Shown here piece by piece: positions 1 to 6,212 of a stretch of 7,619 bases of DNA. The stretch's first letter is position 1. Each line of letters begins with the position of its first letter. The stretch is from Geobacillus icigianus. GTDB lineage: Bacteria; Bacillota; Bacilli; Bacillales; Anoxybacillaceae. A model generated the notes under the pieces. The model did no database searches. It had not been told where the DNA came from and saw nothing but the letters and a program-made list of their open reading frames with translations. The stretch is taken from contig NZ_JPYA01000013.1 of the NCBI RefSeq assembly GCF_000750005.1, positions 1-7,619 of the forward strand. The letters are read 5' to 3'. Made by a program: the position numbers and the translations under genes.

Positions 1-187
1 CGCTGGAGGGCCTGCGAGGAGGCTATGCCGCCATAGCAGGACCGAAGCGTCGCGAGCCGATGGCGGCCGGAGCTAGACAGTGTGATACGCGGCTTCTTCC
101 GACGGTTATCTAGTTTTGAAGGAATGAGTTCCTTCTTGACAGGAATTGATTTTCTGGTATAATGATTGATGAAAAACGGAATCGCTT
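1..187 (+). other. rRNA operon spacer upstream of 5S (probable 23S-5S spacer)
   Basis: No open frame or 23S 3' end is recognisable here. The first 90 bases are GC-rich and self-complementary: 27-34 is a perfect 8-base inverted repeat of 60-67, and 22-27 can pair with 32-37. The stretch at 105-124 (GTTATCTAGTTTTGAAGGAA) is the reverse complement of a sequence I recall as typical just before 23S in Bacillus 16S-23S spacers. It is therefore probably the 3' arm of the 23S precursor processing stem. A 7-bp hairpin (118-124 with 129-135, loop TGAG) follows directly. The 23S gene itself would lie outside the window to the left. The spacer role is inferred from this motif and from the 5S gene that follows. 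Confidence 0.6.
136..163 (+). promoter_or_regulatory. Sigma-A promoter immediately upstream of 5S rRNA
   Basis: A perfect -35 TTGACA (136-141) is separated by 16 bp from a perfect -10 TATAAT (158-163). A TG dinucleotide at 155-156 also makes the -10 an extended one. The expected start is near position 170, about 18 nt before mature 5S. This would allow 5S to be transcribed independently of 16S/23S. The motif match is direct sequence evidence; activity is inferred. Confidence 0.65.
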
Positions 188-305
<118 letters not shown>

Positions 306-313
306 AATTGAAG

Positions 314-357
314 GCAGCTCATTGCACACAATAAGCAATGAGCTGCTTTTGTTTTTA
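314..357 (+). terminator. Intrinsic terminator of the rRNA operon
   Basis: A perfect 12-bp stem (314-325 with 335-346) has a 9-nt loop and is followed by a T-rich tail (347-357, TTTTGTTTTTA). It begins nine bases after the 5S end, as expected for the end of an rrn transcription unit. Confidence 0.93.
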
Positions 358-416
358 CAGGAACGTGAGAAATCAAGGTAACGTATCTTTTCAACTACTA
401 TTTTCAACTGCTAGCA

Positions 417-444
417 GTATAGAACGGTAGAAATGGGGGAAACA
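417..444 (+). promoter_or_regulatory. Possible sigma-F type promoter of csfB
   Basis: B. subtilis csfB is made under forespore sigma factors. Here GTATA (417-421) resembles the sigma-F -35 (GYWTA). After 14 bp, GGGGAAACA (436-444) resembles the -10 (GGNRANANT) but lacks the final T. The predicted start near 450 would leave a short leader holding the strong Shine-Dalgarno at 454-460. The match is imperfect and rests partly on knowing the gene, so treat it as a candidate. Confidence 0.35.
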
Positions 445-466
445 TAGAGGATGGGAGGTGGAGAGT

Positions 467-673
467 GTGAGAGCGTCGGCGGCAGGCGGAAATCAGCGTG
501 AGGCGGTTTGCCTTGTATGTGAACAGGAAAAAAAGGAAGGCATTTTTCTTTTCGGCCATTTTCTTTGTCTAGATTGCAACAAGGCGATCGTACAGACGGA
601 TCCCGATGATCCGAATTATTCATTTTATGTGCAGCAGCTGCGAAAAATGTTCATATCGAAAATTTATTCATAA
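467..673 (+). CDS. csfB: Anti-sigma-G factor Gin / CsfB
   Basis: Small protein of 68 residues resembling B. subtilis CsfB (Gin, 64 aa). It binds and inhibits sigma-G before forespore engulfment is complete, and restrains late sigma factors in the wrong compartment. The diagnostic feature is a zinc finger of two CxxC pairs (Cys15/Cys18 and Cys34/Cys37) around a short hydrophobic stretch, which in the family binds zinc and supports dimerisation. The conserved tail DPDDPNYSFYVQQL is also present. I chose the GTG at 467 because GGAGGTG (454-460) is an ideal ribosome binding site for it. An in-frame GTG at 458 would add three residues but overlaps that site and has only a weak AGAGGA upstream. The gene is monocistronic: the rrn terminator precedes it and its own terminator follows the stop codon. 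Confidence 0.9.
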   Translation: MRASAAGGNQREAVCLVCEQEKKEGIFLFGHFLCLDCNKAIVQTDPDDPNYSFYVQQLRKMFISKIYS

Positions 674-676
674 CAA

Positions 677-707
677 GGGCCTGTTTTGTGTATCAGGCCT
701 ATTTTTC
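677..707 (+). terminator. Intrinsic terminator of csfB
   Basis: GGCCTG (678-683) pairs with CAGGCC (694-699), extended by a G-U pair (677 with 700), around a 10-nt loop. ATTTTTCTT follows (701-709). It starts three bases after the csfB stop codon. The stem is short but GC-rich, and the position fits. Confidence 0.8.
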
Positions 708-708
708 T

Positions 709-966
709 TGTATGGGCGTACTAGACTTGTTACTATTATTCTTAGTATTCACCCTCGTTCCTCTTTGGCGAGAACGGTTTCTTCTTGAGAAAACGGTGCC
801 TTGGTCGGTCATTTTCAGCTAGCATAGAGAACAAAACGTGGTCGCGAACGTTTTTTGAGAAAAGTACGGCCGCTCTTGTTTTCTTCTAAGAAGTGTCCCT
901 GTTGATCAAAGCGGGGGACGGGAAAGATGATGCATTTCATGTTTTTAGATGAAAAGGAAGAGGTTG
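709..966 (+). other. Noncoding interval between csfB and yaaO
   Basis: I see no plausible gene in these 258 bases. Open frames here lack a ribosome binding site and resemble nothing I know. Contents: a weak hairpin (756-760 with 772-776) followed by a C/T-rich tail; an AT-containing stretch around 716-750; and four loose copies of a GAGAA...ACG motif (770-777, 787-797, 827-838, 857-869). A promoter for the downstream run should lie here, but I cannot pick one with confidence. In B. subtilis, xpaC and yaaN occupy this place. Confidence 0.6.
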
Positions 967-2412
967 ATGATGGATCAGTCACGAACGCCTTTATATGATG
1001 CCCTCATGCATCATTGGACACAGCGTCCGGTTTCCTTCCATGTGCCGGGCCATAAATATGGGACGGTGTTCTCAAAAAAAGCGAAGACTATGTTTCTGCC
1101 GTTATTGGCATTGGATGCTACGGAGATTGCTGGACTTGATGATTTGCATCATCCGGAGTCGGTCATTGCCGAGGCGCAGGCGTTAGCAGCTGAGCTGTAT
1201 GGCGCCCGGGAGACGTTTTTTCTTGTGAACGGATCAACGGCAGGAAATTTGGCTATGATCGCCGCTGTATGTCGGGAAAAGGGACAGAAAGTGATTGTGC
1301 AACGCAACTGCCATAAGTCGATTATGCATGCGCTGCAACTGATGGGAGCGACTCCAGTTCTTCTTTCACCGGAAGTTGACACCCATGTGCGTGTCGCCTC
1401 CCACGTTCGCACCGATCGCATCAAAGAAGCGTTGGCGTTGCATAGCGATGCGGTTGCCATTGTGCTGACCAACCCGAATTACTATGGAATGGCCGTTGAT
1501 TTGACAGAGATTGTCCGTTTGGCTCATGAACGGGGCATTCCTGTACTGGTGGATGAGGCTCATGGCGCCCACTTTGTCGCCGGTTGCCCGTTTCCTAAAC
1601 CAGCGTTGGCATGCGGCGCTGATATCGTCGTACAATCGGCGCACAAAACGCTGCCCGCCATGACGATGGGGGCTTTTTTGCACGTGAACAGTGAACAGGT
1701 TGATATCGAGCGGTTGAAATATTTTTTGCAACTGTTTCAGTCAAGCAGCCCGTCCTATCCGATTATGGCGTCGCTTGACTTAGCGCGAAACTATGTGGCG
1801 GAACTTACGAAAGACGATGTGGCGGCGATCGTTGCTGAAGTGGAAGAATTGAAGGCTGTCATAGATGACATCGATGGAGTGGCCGTGGTGTCATCGCAGC
1901 AGTCTGGCGTGCAGACCGATTTGTTAAAGGTGACGGTGCAGACGCGCTGTCGGTTGACAGGGTATGAACTGCAGCAACAGCTCGAGCGTCAAGGAGTGTT
2001 TGCCGAGCTGGCTGATCCGTTCAATGTGTTGCTTGTTTGTCCGTTGGCGGCGACAGGGCGTCTTCGTGAAGCAGCAGAACGAATGAAGCGGGCATGGCGG
2101 CAATTGCCTACAGGCGAGGAGCCGACGTTTGGTTCGTTCATGTTGTCCGATTCGCCATTGTCAAGTGTCGTTTCGTACGAGAAATTGCGTCATGCACGGA
2201 AAAAGGCGGTGTCTTTAGAGGAAGCGGAAGGGCGTGTGGCGGCGGAAACGGTAATCCCATACCCTCCGGGGGTGCCGCTCGTTTGGATTGGGGAGCGGGT
2301 CGGTTCGATCCATATTGCGCGAATTCGTGAACTTCTCCGCCATCGAGCGCATTGGCAAGGAGGAAGCCAGCTCCGGGAAGGGAAGCTCGTTGTATACGAA
2401 TGGGAAGGGTAG
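967..2412 (+). CDS. yaaO: YaaO-type Orn/Lys/Arg decarboxylase (PLP-dependent)
   Basis: Cytosolic pyridoxal-phosphate enzyme of the bacterial ornithine/lysine/arginine decarboxylase family (aspartate aminotransferase fold), 481 residues, close to B. subtilis YaaO. Such enzymes remove the carboxyl group from a basic amino acid to give a polyamine precursor. The substrate cannot be fixed from sequence. Motifs: HVPGHK (25-30) near the N terminus; NGSTAGN (88-94), cofactor phosphate region; VDEAHG (195-200), with the Asp that contacts the PLP ring nitrogen; SAHK (224-227), with Lys227 as the expected Schiff-base lysine. The C-terminal domain carries the family's YPPGVP motif (432-437). Start: AAGGAAGAGG (954-963) serves ATG 967 (or ATG 970). 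An in-frame ATG at 949 has no binding site and would itself contain that site. The stop is 16 bases from tmk, so the two are probably cotranscribed. Confidence 0.92.
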   Translation: MMDQSRTPLYDALMHHWTQRPVSFHVPGHKYGTVFSKKAKTMFLPLLALDATEIAGLDDLHHPESVIAEAQALAAELYGARETFFLVNGSTAGNLAMIAAVCREKGQKVIVQRNCHKSIMHALQLMGATPVLLSPEVDTHVRVASHVRTDRIKEALALHSDAVAIVLTNPNYYGMAVDLTEIVRLAHERGIPVLVDEAHGAHFVAGCPFPKPALACGADIVVQSAHKTLPAMTMGAFLHVNSEQVDIERLKYFLQLFQSSSPSYPIMASLDLARNYVAELTKDDVAAIVAEVEELKAVIDDIDGVAVVSSQQSGVQTDLLKVTVQTRCRLTGYELQQQLERQGVFAELADPFNVLLVCPLAATGRLREAAERMKRAWRQLPTGEEPTFGSFMLSDSPLSSVVSYEKLRHARKKAVSLEEAEGRVAAETVIPYPPGVPLVWIGERVGSIHIARIRELLRHRAHWQGGSQLREGKLVVYEWEG

Positions 2413-2428
2413 AAAGGAGGCGACGACG

Positions 2429-3058
2429 ATGAACGGATGCTTTTTTTCGTTTGAAGGGCCGGAGGGGGCCGGGAAAACGACGATAATCAGCAAACTCGAA
2501 CGGTTTTTGCGGGAGCAGGGCAGGGCCGTCTTAACAACGAGAGAGCCTGGAGGGGTCCGCATCGCTGAGGCGATTCGTTCGCTCATTTTAAACCGCGAGT
2601 ACACGGAAATGGATGGGCGCACGGAGGCACTGTTGTATGCAGCAGCGAGAAGGCAGCACTTGCTGGAAAGGATTGTTCCGGCGCTTGAAGCCGGGTGCAT
2701 CGTTCTTTGCGACCGGTTCGTTGACAGCTCTCTTGCTTACCAAGGATTTGCCCGCGGTCTTGGCATCGAAGAAGTATGGAAAATCAACGAGTTTGCCATT
2801 GACGGGCATATGCCGGACTTGACGATTTACTTTGATCTTGATCCGCGCATTGGACTCGAGCGAATTCGACACAATGCGAGAGAGGTCAATCGGCTTGATC
2901 TTGAGGCGTTGTCTTTCCATGATAAAGTAAGGGAAGGGTATCGGCGGTTGGTTGAGCGATTTGCCGATCGGATTGTTGTTATTGATGCGAGCCGCTCGCT
3001 TGATGATGTTTTCGCTGAAACGGCAGCAGTGGTGCTCGCTCGCCTGAAAGGAAGATGA
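2429..3058 (+). CDS. tmk: Thymidylate kinase (dTMP kinase)
   Basis: Phosphorylates dTMP to dTDP with ATP, the step joining de novo and salvage routes to dTTP; cytosolic. The 209 residues are full length for the family. The P-loop GPEGAGKTT is at 10-18, the TREPGG motif at 37-42, and the DRF motif (dTMP and Mg site) at 95-97 followed by VDSSLAYQG. The lid-like region lies around 145-160 ([11 protein letters not shown]). Start ATG 2429 sits behind AGAAAGGAGG (2411-2420), which overlaps the yaaO stop codon. An in-frame extension upstream into yaaO is possible on paper, but it would read through this site and the family N terminus begins here. The following gap to holB is 80 bases and lacks the yaaQ/darA and yaaR genes found there in B. 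subtilis. Confidence 0.97.
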   Translation: MNGCFFSFEGPEGAGKTTIISKLERFLREQGRAVLTTREPGGVRIAEAIRSLILNREYTEMDGRTEALLYAAARRQHLLERIVPALEAGCIVLCDRFVDSSLAYQGFARGLGIEEVWKINEFAIDGHMPDLTIYFDLDPRIGLERIRHNAREVNRLDLEALSFHDKVREGYRRLVERFADRIVVIDASRSLDDVFAETAAVVLARLKGR

Positions 3059-3083
3059 AAGCGTGATTTCCATGAATCCGGCC

Positions 3084-3112
3084 GTGATGATGATGAGCGG
3101 ACATGATAGAAT
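3084..3112 (+). promoter_or_regulatory. Candidate extended -10 promoter for holB
   Basis: TAGAAT (3107-3112, five of six to consensus) is preceded by TG at 3104-3105, giving an extended -10. Seventeen bp upstream, GTGATG (3084-3089) is a poor -35, which an extended -10 can tolerate. Initiation near 3119 would leave a short leader with the holB ribosome binding site at 3124-3130. Read-through from tmk is equally possible, since no terminator lies between them. Confidence 0.45.
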
Positions 3113-3138
3113 AGAAAGTGAAAAAGGGGAAAAGAGTG

Positions 3139-4131
3139 ATGACGATGCGGTGGGAACAGTTAGCGAAGCGGCAGCCGGTCGTGGCGAAAATGCTGCAAAG
3201 TGGGCTTGAAAAGGGACGGATTTCCCATGCCTATCTGTTTGAAGGGCGGCGAGGGACAGGAAAAAAAGCGGCGAGCCTCCTGCTGGCCAAAAGTTTGTTT
3301 TGCCTGTCCCCGTCTGGCGTCTTTCCATGTTTTCAATGCCGCAACTGCCGTCGCATCGATTCAGGCAATCATCCGGATGTGCGGGTGATCAGTCCGGATG
3401 GGGAAACGATCAAAAAAGAGCAAATTGAATGGCTGCAGCGAGAGTTTACAAAAACGGCGGTCGAGTCGGATAAAAAAATGTACATTGTGGAGCACGCTGA
3501 ACAAATGACGACAAGCGCCGCCAACAGCCTGCTAAAGTTTTTGGAGGAACCGCATCCGGGAACGGTGGCGGTGTTGCTGACCGAACAATATCACCGCCTG
3601 CTGGAAACGGTGATTTCCCGTTGCCAAGTGTTTTCGTTTCGGCCGTTGCCGCCATCGGAACTCGCCGATCAGCTTGTCGGCGAGGGGGTGCCGTTGCCGT
3701 TGGCATTGCTTGCTGCCCATTTGACAAACAGCGATGACGAGGCGTTGGCGCTCAGCCAAGATCGTTGGTTTGCCGAGGCTCGAACAGTAGTGCTACAATT
3801 ATACGAGATGCTCAGCAAACCGGAGCTACAGCTGCTGTTTTTTGTGAATGACCGCTGGATTCCGCATTTTTCCGAAAAACATCAGCTTGACTTGGGACTT
3901 CAGTTGCTTTTCTATCTGTATCGCGATTTGTTGCATATCCAGGCCGGACAGACGGACGGCTTGTTATACAGCGACCAACTTGAACGTTTGCAGCAATGGG
4001 CGCTCACTTGCCCGCAGCGTCGGATTTTGGACGGCATGGAAGCCATTTTGCAAGCGAAGGCGCGTTTCCATACAACGAATATGAGCACGGTGCTGCTTGT
4101 CGAGCAGCTCGCTCTTCAATTAAAGCGGTAA
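3139..4131 (+). CDS. holB: DNA polymerase III delta prime subunit
   Basis: Delta prime is the stationary subunit of the clamp loader that opens and loads the beta clamp on DNA at the replication fork. The 330 residues match B. subtilis HolB (about 329). Features: P-loop-like GRRGTGKK (36-43), four cysteines at 55, 64, 67 and 70 forming the family's zinc module, the AANSLLKFLEEP segment (128-139), and the SRC motif (160-162) whose arginine in delta prime completes the neighbouring ATPase site. The C-terminal third is helical and less conserved, as usual for the collar domain. I chose ATG 3139 because AAGGGGA (3124-3130) is well spaced; ATG 3145 is possible, and the in-frame GTG at 3118 lies upstream of that site. 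The gene ends 14 bases before ricT. Confidence 0.95.
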   Translation: MTMRWEQLAKRQPVVAKMLQSGLEKGRISHAYLFEGRRGTGKKAASLLLAKSLFCLSPSGVFPCFQCRNCRRIDSGNHPDVRVISPDGETIKKEQIEWLQREFTKTAVESDKKMYIVEHAEQMTTSAANSLLKFLEEPHPGTVAVLLTEQYHRLLETVISRCQVFSFRPLPPSELADQLVGEGVPLPLALLAAHLTNSDDEALALSQDRWFAEARTVVLQLYEMLSKPELQLLFFVNDRWIPHFSEKHQLDLGLQLLFYLYRDLLHIQAGQTDGLLYSDQLERLQQWALTCPQRRILDGMEAILQAKARFHTTNMSTVLLVEQLALQLKR

Positions 4132-4145
4132 AGGAGGGAGAACGG

Positions 4146-4973
4146 TTGTATACAGTCGTCGGCATCCGTTTTAAAAAAGCGGGGAAAATTTATTATTTTG
4201 ATCCAGGCGATTTTGTCATTCCCGTCGGCGAATTTGTCATTGTTGAAACGGCTCGCGGGATTGAGTATGGCAAAGTCGTTATCGCCAATAAACAAGTCGA
4301 TGAAAACGATATTGTGCTGCCGCTTAAAAAGGTGATTCGTGTCGCGAATGAAAAAGACAAATGGATCGTGGAAGAAAATAAAAAGGCGGCGCGGCAAGCG
4401 TATGATATTTGCTTGCGCAAAGTGGAAGAGCATGGGCTGGAAATGAAGCTTGTCGATGTGGAATACACGTTTGACCGCAATAAAGTGATTTTCTACTTCA
4501 CAGCAGACGGACGGGTTGATTTTCGCGAGCTGGTGAAAGATTTGGCATCGATTTTCCGCACGCGCATCGAATTGCGGCAAATCGGGGTGCGCGATGAAGC
4601 GAAAATGCTCGGCGGCATCGGACCGTGCGGCCGCATGCTTTGCTGCTCGACATTTCTTGGCGATTTTGAGCCGGTGTCGATCAAAATGGCCAAAGACCAA
4701 AACTTGTCGCTCAATCCGACGAAAATTTCCGGATTGTGCGGACGGTTGATGTGTTGTTTGAAATACGAGAGCGAAGAGTATGAAACGGCGAAAGAACAGC
4801 TCCCGGATTTAGGGGAATACGTCGAGACACCGTACGGGTTTGGCAAAGTGGTCGGTTTGAACATTCTAGAGCGGGTGCTGCAAATCGAACTGCCGGAACA
4901 CGGCCGGGTTGTTGAGTATACGCTGGATGAGTTGATGAAGAACGGAACGCTGTCCATTCGAGCGGCAGATTAA
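4146..4973 (+). CDS. ricT: RicT (YaaT), PSP1-domain subunit of the Y-complex
   Basis: Homologue of B. subtilis YaaT/RicT, 275 residues, the same length. With RicA (YmcA) and RicF (YlbF) it forms a complex that carries Fe-S clusters and directs RNase Y to certain mRNAs; mutants are affected in sporulation, competence and biofilm formation. The N terminus (about 1-85) begins with the conserved YTVVGIRFKKAGKIYYFDP. The PSP1 region contains two CxxxxCC clusters, Cys161/166/167 and Cys198/203/204, the likely cluster ligands. Start is TTG 4146: AAAGGAGG (4130-4137) is ideally placed and the protein then begins exactly as in B. subtilis. The ribosome binding site overlaps the last two bases of the holB stop codon, so translation may be coupled. 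The partners ricA and ricF are not in this window. Confidence 0.95.
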   Translation: MYTVVGIRFKKAGKIYYFDPGDFVIPVGEFVIVETARGIEYGKVVIANKQVDENDIVLPLKKVIRVANEKDKWIVEENKKAARQAYDICLRKVEEHGLEMKLVDVEYTFDRNKVIFYFTADGRVDFRELVKDLASIFRTRIELRQIGVRDEAKMLGGIGPCGRMLCCSTFLGDFEPVSIKMAKDQNLSLNPTKISGLCGRLMCCLKYESEEYETAKEQLPDLGEYVETPYGFGKVVGLNILERVLQIELPEHGRVVEYTLDELMKNGTLSIRAAD

Positions 4974-4989
4974 GTTGGGGTGGGGCTAG

Positions 4990-5352
4990 GTGGAAAAAGT
5001 AGATAAACAGGAAGTGTTTCAATCGGTAACGAACATGGAAGAGCAGCTCAGCCATTTTTACCGCGAGCTTGTGCAGTTGAAACAACGGGTTGCGGAGCTG
5101 TTGGAGGAAAACCATCAGCTCCAGATCGAAAATGCCCATTTGCGCCGGCGCCTCGAAGAGCTGTCGGAGGCGTGGGAAGAGGGAAGGCGGAAAGGGGCGA
5201 AACATGGCAAAAAGTTGATCGACATCGGTGAAGGATATGACAATTTAGCTCGCCTTTACCAAGAGGGGTTCCACATTTGCCATGTCCATTATGGAAGTGT
5301 CCGCACAGATGGTGATTGTTTGTTTTGTTTGTCGTTTTTAAACAAAAAATAA
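4990..5352 (+). CDS. yabA: Replication initiation control protein YabA
   Basis: YabA limits new rounds of replication by binding DnaA and the DnaN clamp. The 120 residues match the family (119 in B. subtilis). A leucine-rich coiled coil spans about residues 15-65 and gives the tetramer in the family. A flexible charged linker follows, then a C-terminal zinc domain with ligands His95, Cys97, Cys110 and Cys113 in HIC...CLFC, inside the very conserved end from [16 protein letters not shown] to the LNKK terminus. Start GTG 4990 is set by homology. Its ribosome binding site is poor, a G-rich GGGGTGGGG (4977-4985) only 16 bases after ricT, so it may rely on coupling with ricT. It is a natural neighbour of holB and tmk. 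A terminator follows. Confidence 0.96.
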   Translation: MEKVDKQEVFQSVTNMEEQLSHFYRELVQLKQRVAELLEENHQLQIENAHLRRRLEELSEAWEEGRRKGAKHGKKLIDIGEGYDNLARLYQEGFHICHVHYGSVRTDGDCLFCLSFLNKK

Positions 5353-5364
5353 AAGCAACGCCAT

Positions 5365-5392
5365 CCTTTCCGCTTTGGAAAGGTTATTTTTT
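5365..5392 (+). terminator. Intrinsic terminator between yabA and trmN6
   Basis: CCTTTCC (5365-5371) pairs perfectly with GGAAAGG (5377-5383) around a 5-nt loop, followed by TTATTTTTT (5384-5392). It lies 13 bases after the yabA stop and only four bases before the trmN6 Shine-Dalgarno (GGAGG, 5397-5401). It should end the yaaO-yabA transcript, with partial read-through feeding trmN6 and rsmI. Confidence 0.88.
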
Positions 5393-5408
5393 CAATGGAG
5401 GAAGATGT

Positions 5409-6158
5409 ATGACGGTGGAACTGCGCGAAGATGAACGGCTCGATTATTTGTTCAATGAGGAGCTCCGCATCATTCAAAGTCCATCCGTATTTTCCTTCTC
5501 CCTTGATGCCGTCCTGCTCGCCCATTTTGTCTATATGCCGATTCAAAAGGGAGAGATTGTCGATTTATGTACTGGCAATGGGGTCATTCCGTTGTTGTTG
5601 AGCCGGAGAACAAAAGGGACGATCATCGGCATGGAAATCCAAGAACGGCTTTGCGACATGGCGAGGCGAAGCGTGCGGTACAACGGGCTGGAAGATCGCA
5701 TTCGCATCATTCATGGCGACATTAAAGAGGCGCCGTCACGCATCGGTTACAGCCGATATGATGTTGTTACGTGCAATCCGCCGTATTTTCCGATGGTCGG
5801 CAAAGATGAGCTCAGCAAAAATGAACATATGGCCATTGCTCGCCACGAAACTTATTGTACATTGGAAGACGTCGTTCGTATCAGCAGCCAGTTGTTGAAG
5901 CAAGGCGGCAAGGCGGCATTCGTCCATCGACCGGGGCGTCTCCTTGATTTGGTGACGTTGATGCGCCAATACCGGCTGGAACCGAAGAGGCTTCGTTTTG
6001 TTTATCCCAAAGCCGGGAAAGAGGCCAACATGATTTTAATCGAAGGAACGAAAGATGCGAGTCCGGATGTAAAGGTGCTGCCACCGCTGGTCGTTTACGG
6101 CGAGGATAATGAATATACTGAGGAGATCAAGGGGATCTTATCCGGCATCATTTCGTAA
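5409..6158 (+). CDS. trmN6: tRNA1(Val) (adenine(37)-N6)-methyltransferase family (YabB/TrmN6)
   Basis: Class I SAM-dependent methyltransferase, 249 residues, orthologous by position and sequence to B. subtilis YabB. In the family TrmN6 adds a methyl group to N6 of A37 in tRNA1(Val), next to the anticodon. Visible motifs: the SAM-binding DLCTGNG (52-58), an acidic residue ending beta2 (GMEIQ, 74-78), and the catalytic NPPY (123-126) typical of N6-adenine amino-methylases. A conserved start-proximal [19 protein letters not shown] (22-40) is also seen. Start ATG 5409 follows GGAGG (5397-5401). It sits just after a strong terminator, and no convincing promoter is visible between the two. The exact tRNA target here is inferred from the family. 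Confidence 0.9.
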   Translation: MTVELREDERLDYLFNEELRIIQSPSVFSFSLDAVLLAHFVYMPIQKGEIVDLCTGNGVIPLLLSRRTKGTIIGMEIQERLCDMARRSVRYNGLEDRIRIIHGDIKEAPSRIGYSRYDVVTCNPPYFPMVGKDELSKNEHMAIARHETYCTLEDVVRISSQLLKQGGKAAFVHRPGRLLDLVTLMRQYRLEPKRLRFVYPKAGKEANMILIEGTKDASPDVKVLPPLVVYGEDNEYTEEIKGILSGIIS

Positions 6159-6212
6159 CCGGGCTCGATTGACAGGCGGTCTTTCATCACGATGGTAAAG
6201 GGGCGGAACAGA

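Noticed and set aside
118..135. GAAGGAA/TTCCTTC hairpin as a terminator of 23S transcription
   Set aside because: No U-tract follows (the next bases are TTGACA), so it is more likely a processing or structural element of the spacer.
756..786. Second terminator-like hairpin after csfB
   Set aside because: The stem has only five pairs and the tail is mixed C/T rather than a T-run; the hairpin at 677-707 already explains csfB termination.
606..788. Open frame of about 60 codons overlapping the csfB end
   Set aside because: It overlaps csfB in another frame, has no ribosome binding site, crosses the csfB terminator and resembles no known protein.
901..925. Sigma-B-like promoter (GTTGAT, 13 bp, GGGAAA) before yaaO
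   Set aside because: Only four of six bases match in each element, too weak to claim without conservation or expression data.
2588..3328. Long minus-strand open frame opposite tmk and holB
   Set aside because: It lies wholly antisense to two well-recognised genes, has low-complexity composition and no family resemblance; long antisense frames are common opposite such coding sequence.
4116..4700. Minus-strand open frame opposite ricT
   Set aside because: It is antisense to a conserved gene with correct motifs and shows no recognisable domain.
6169..6174. Perfect TTGACA between trmN6 and rsmI, as a promoter for rsmI
   Set aside because: No acceptable -10 lies 16-18 bp downstream (the sequence there is GATGGTAAA), and a start would fall on the rsmI ribosome binding site.
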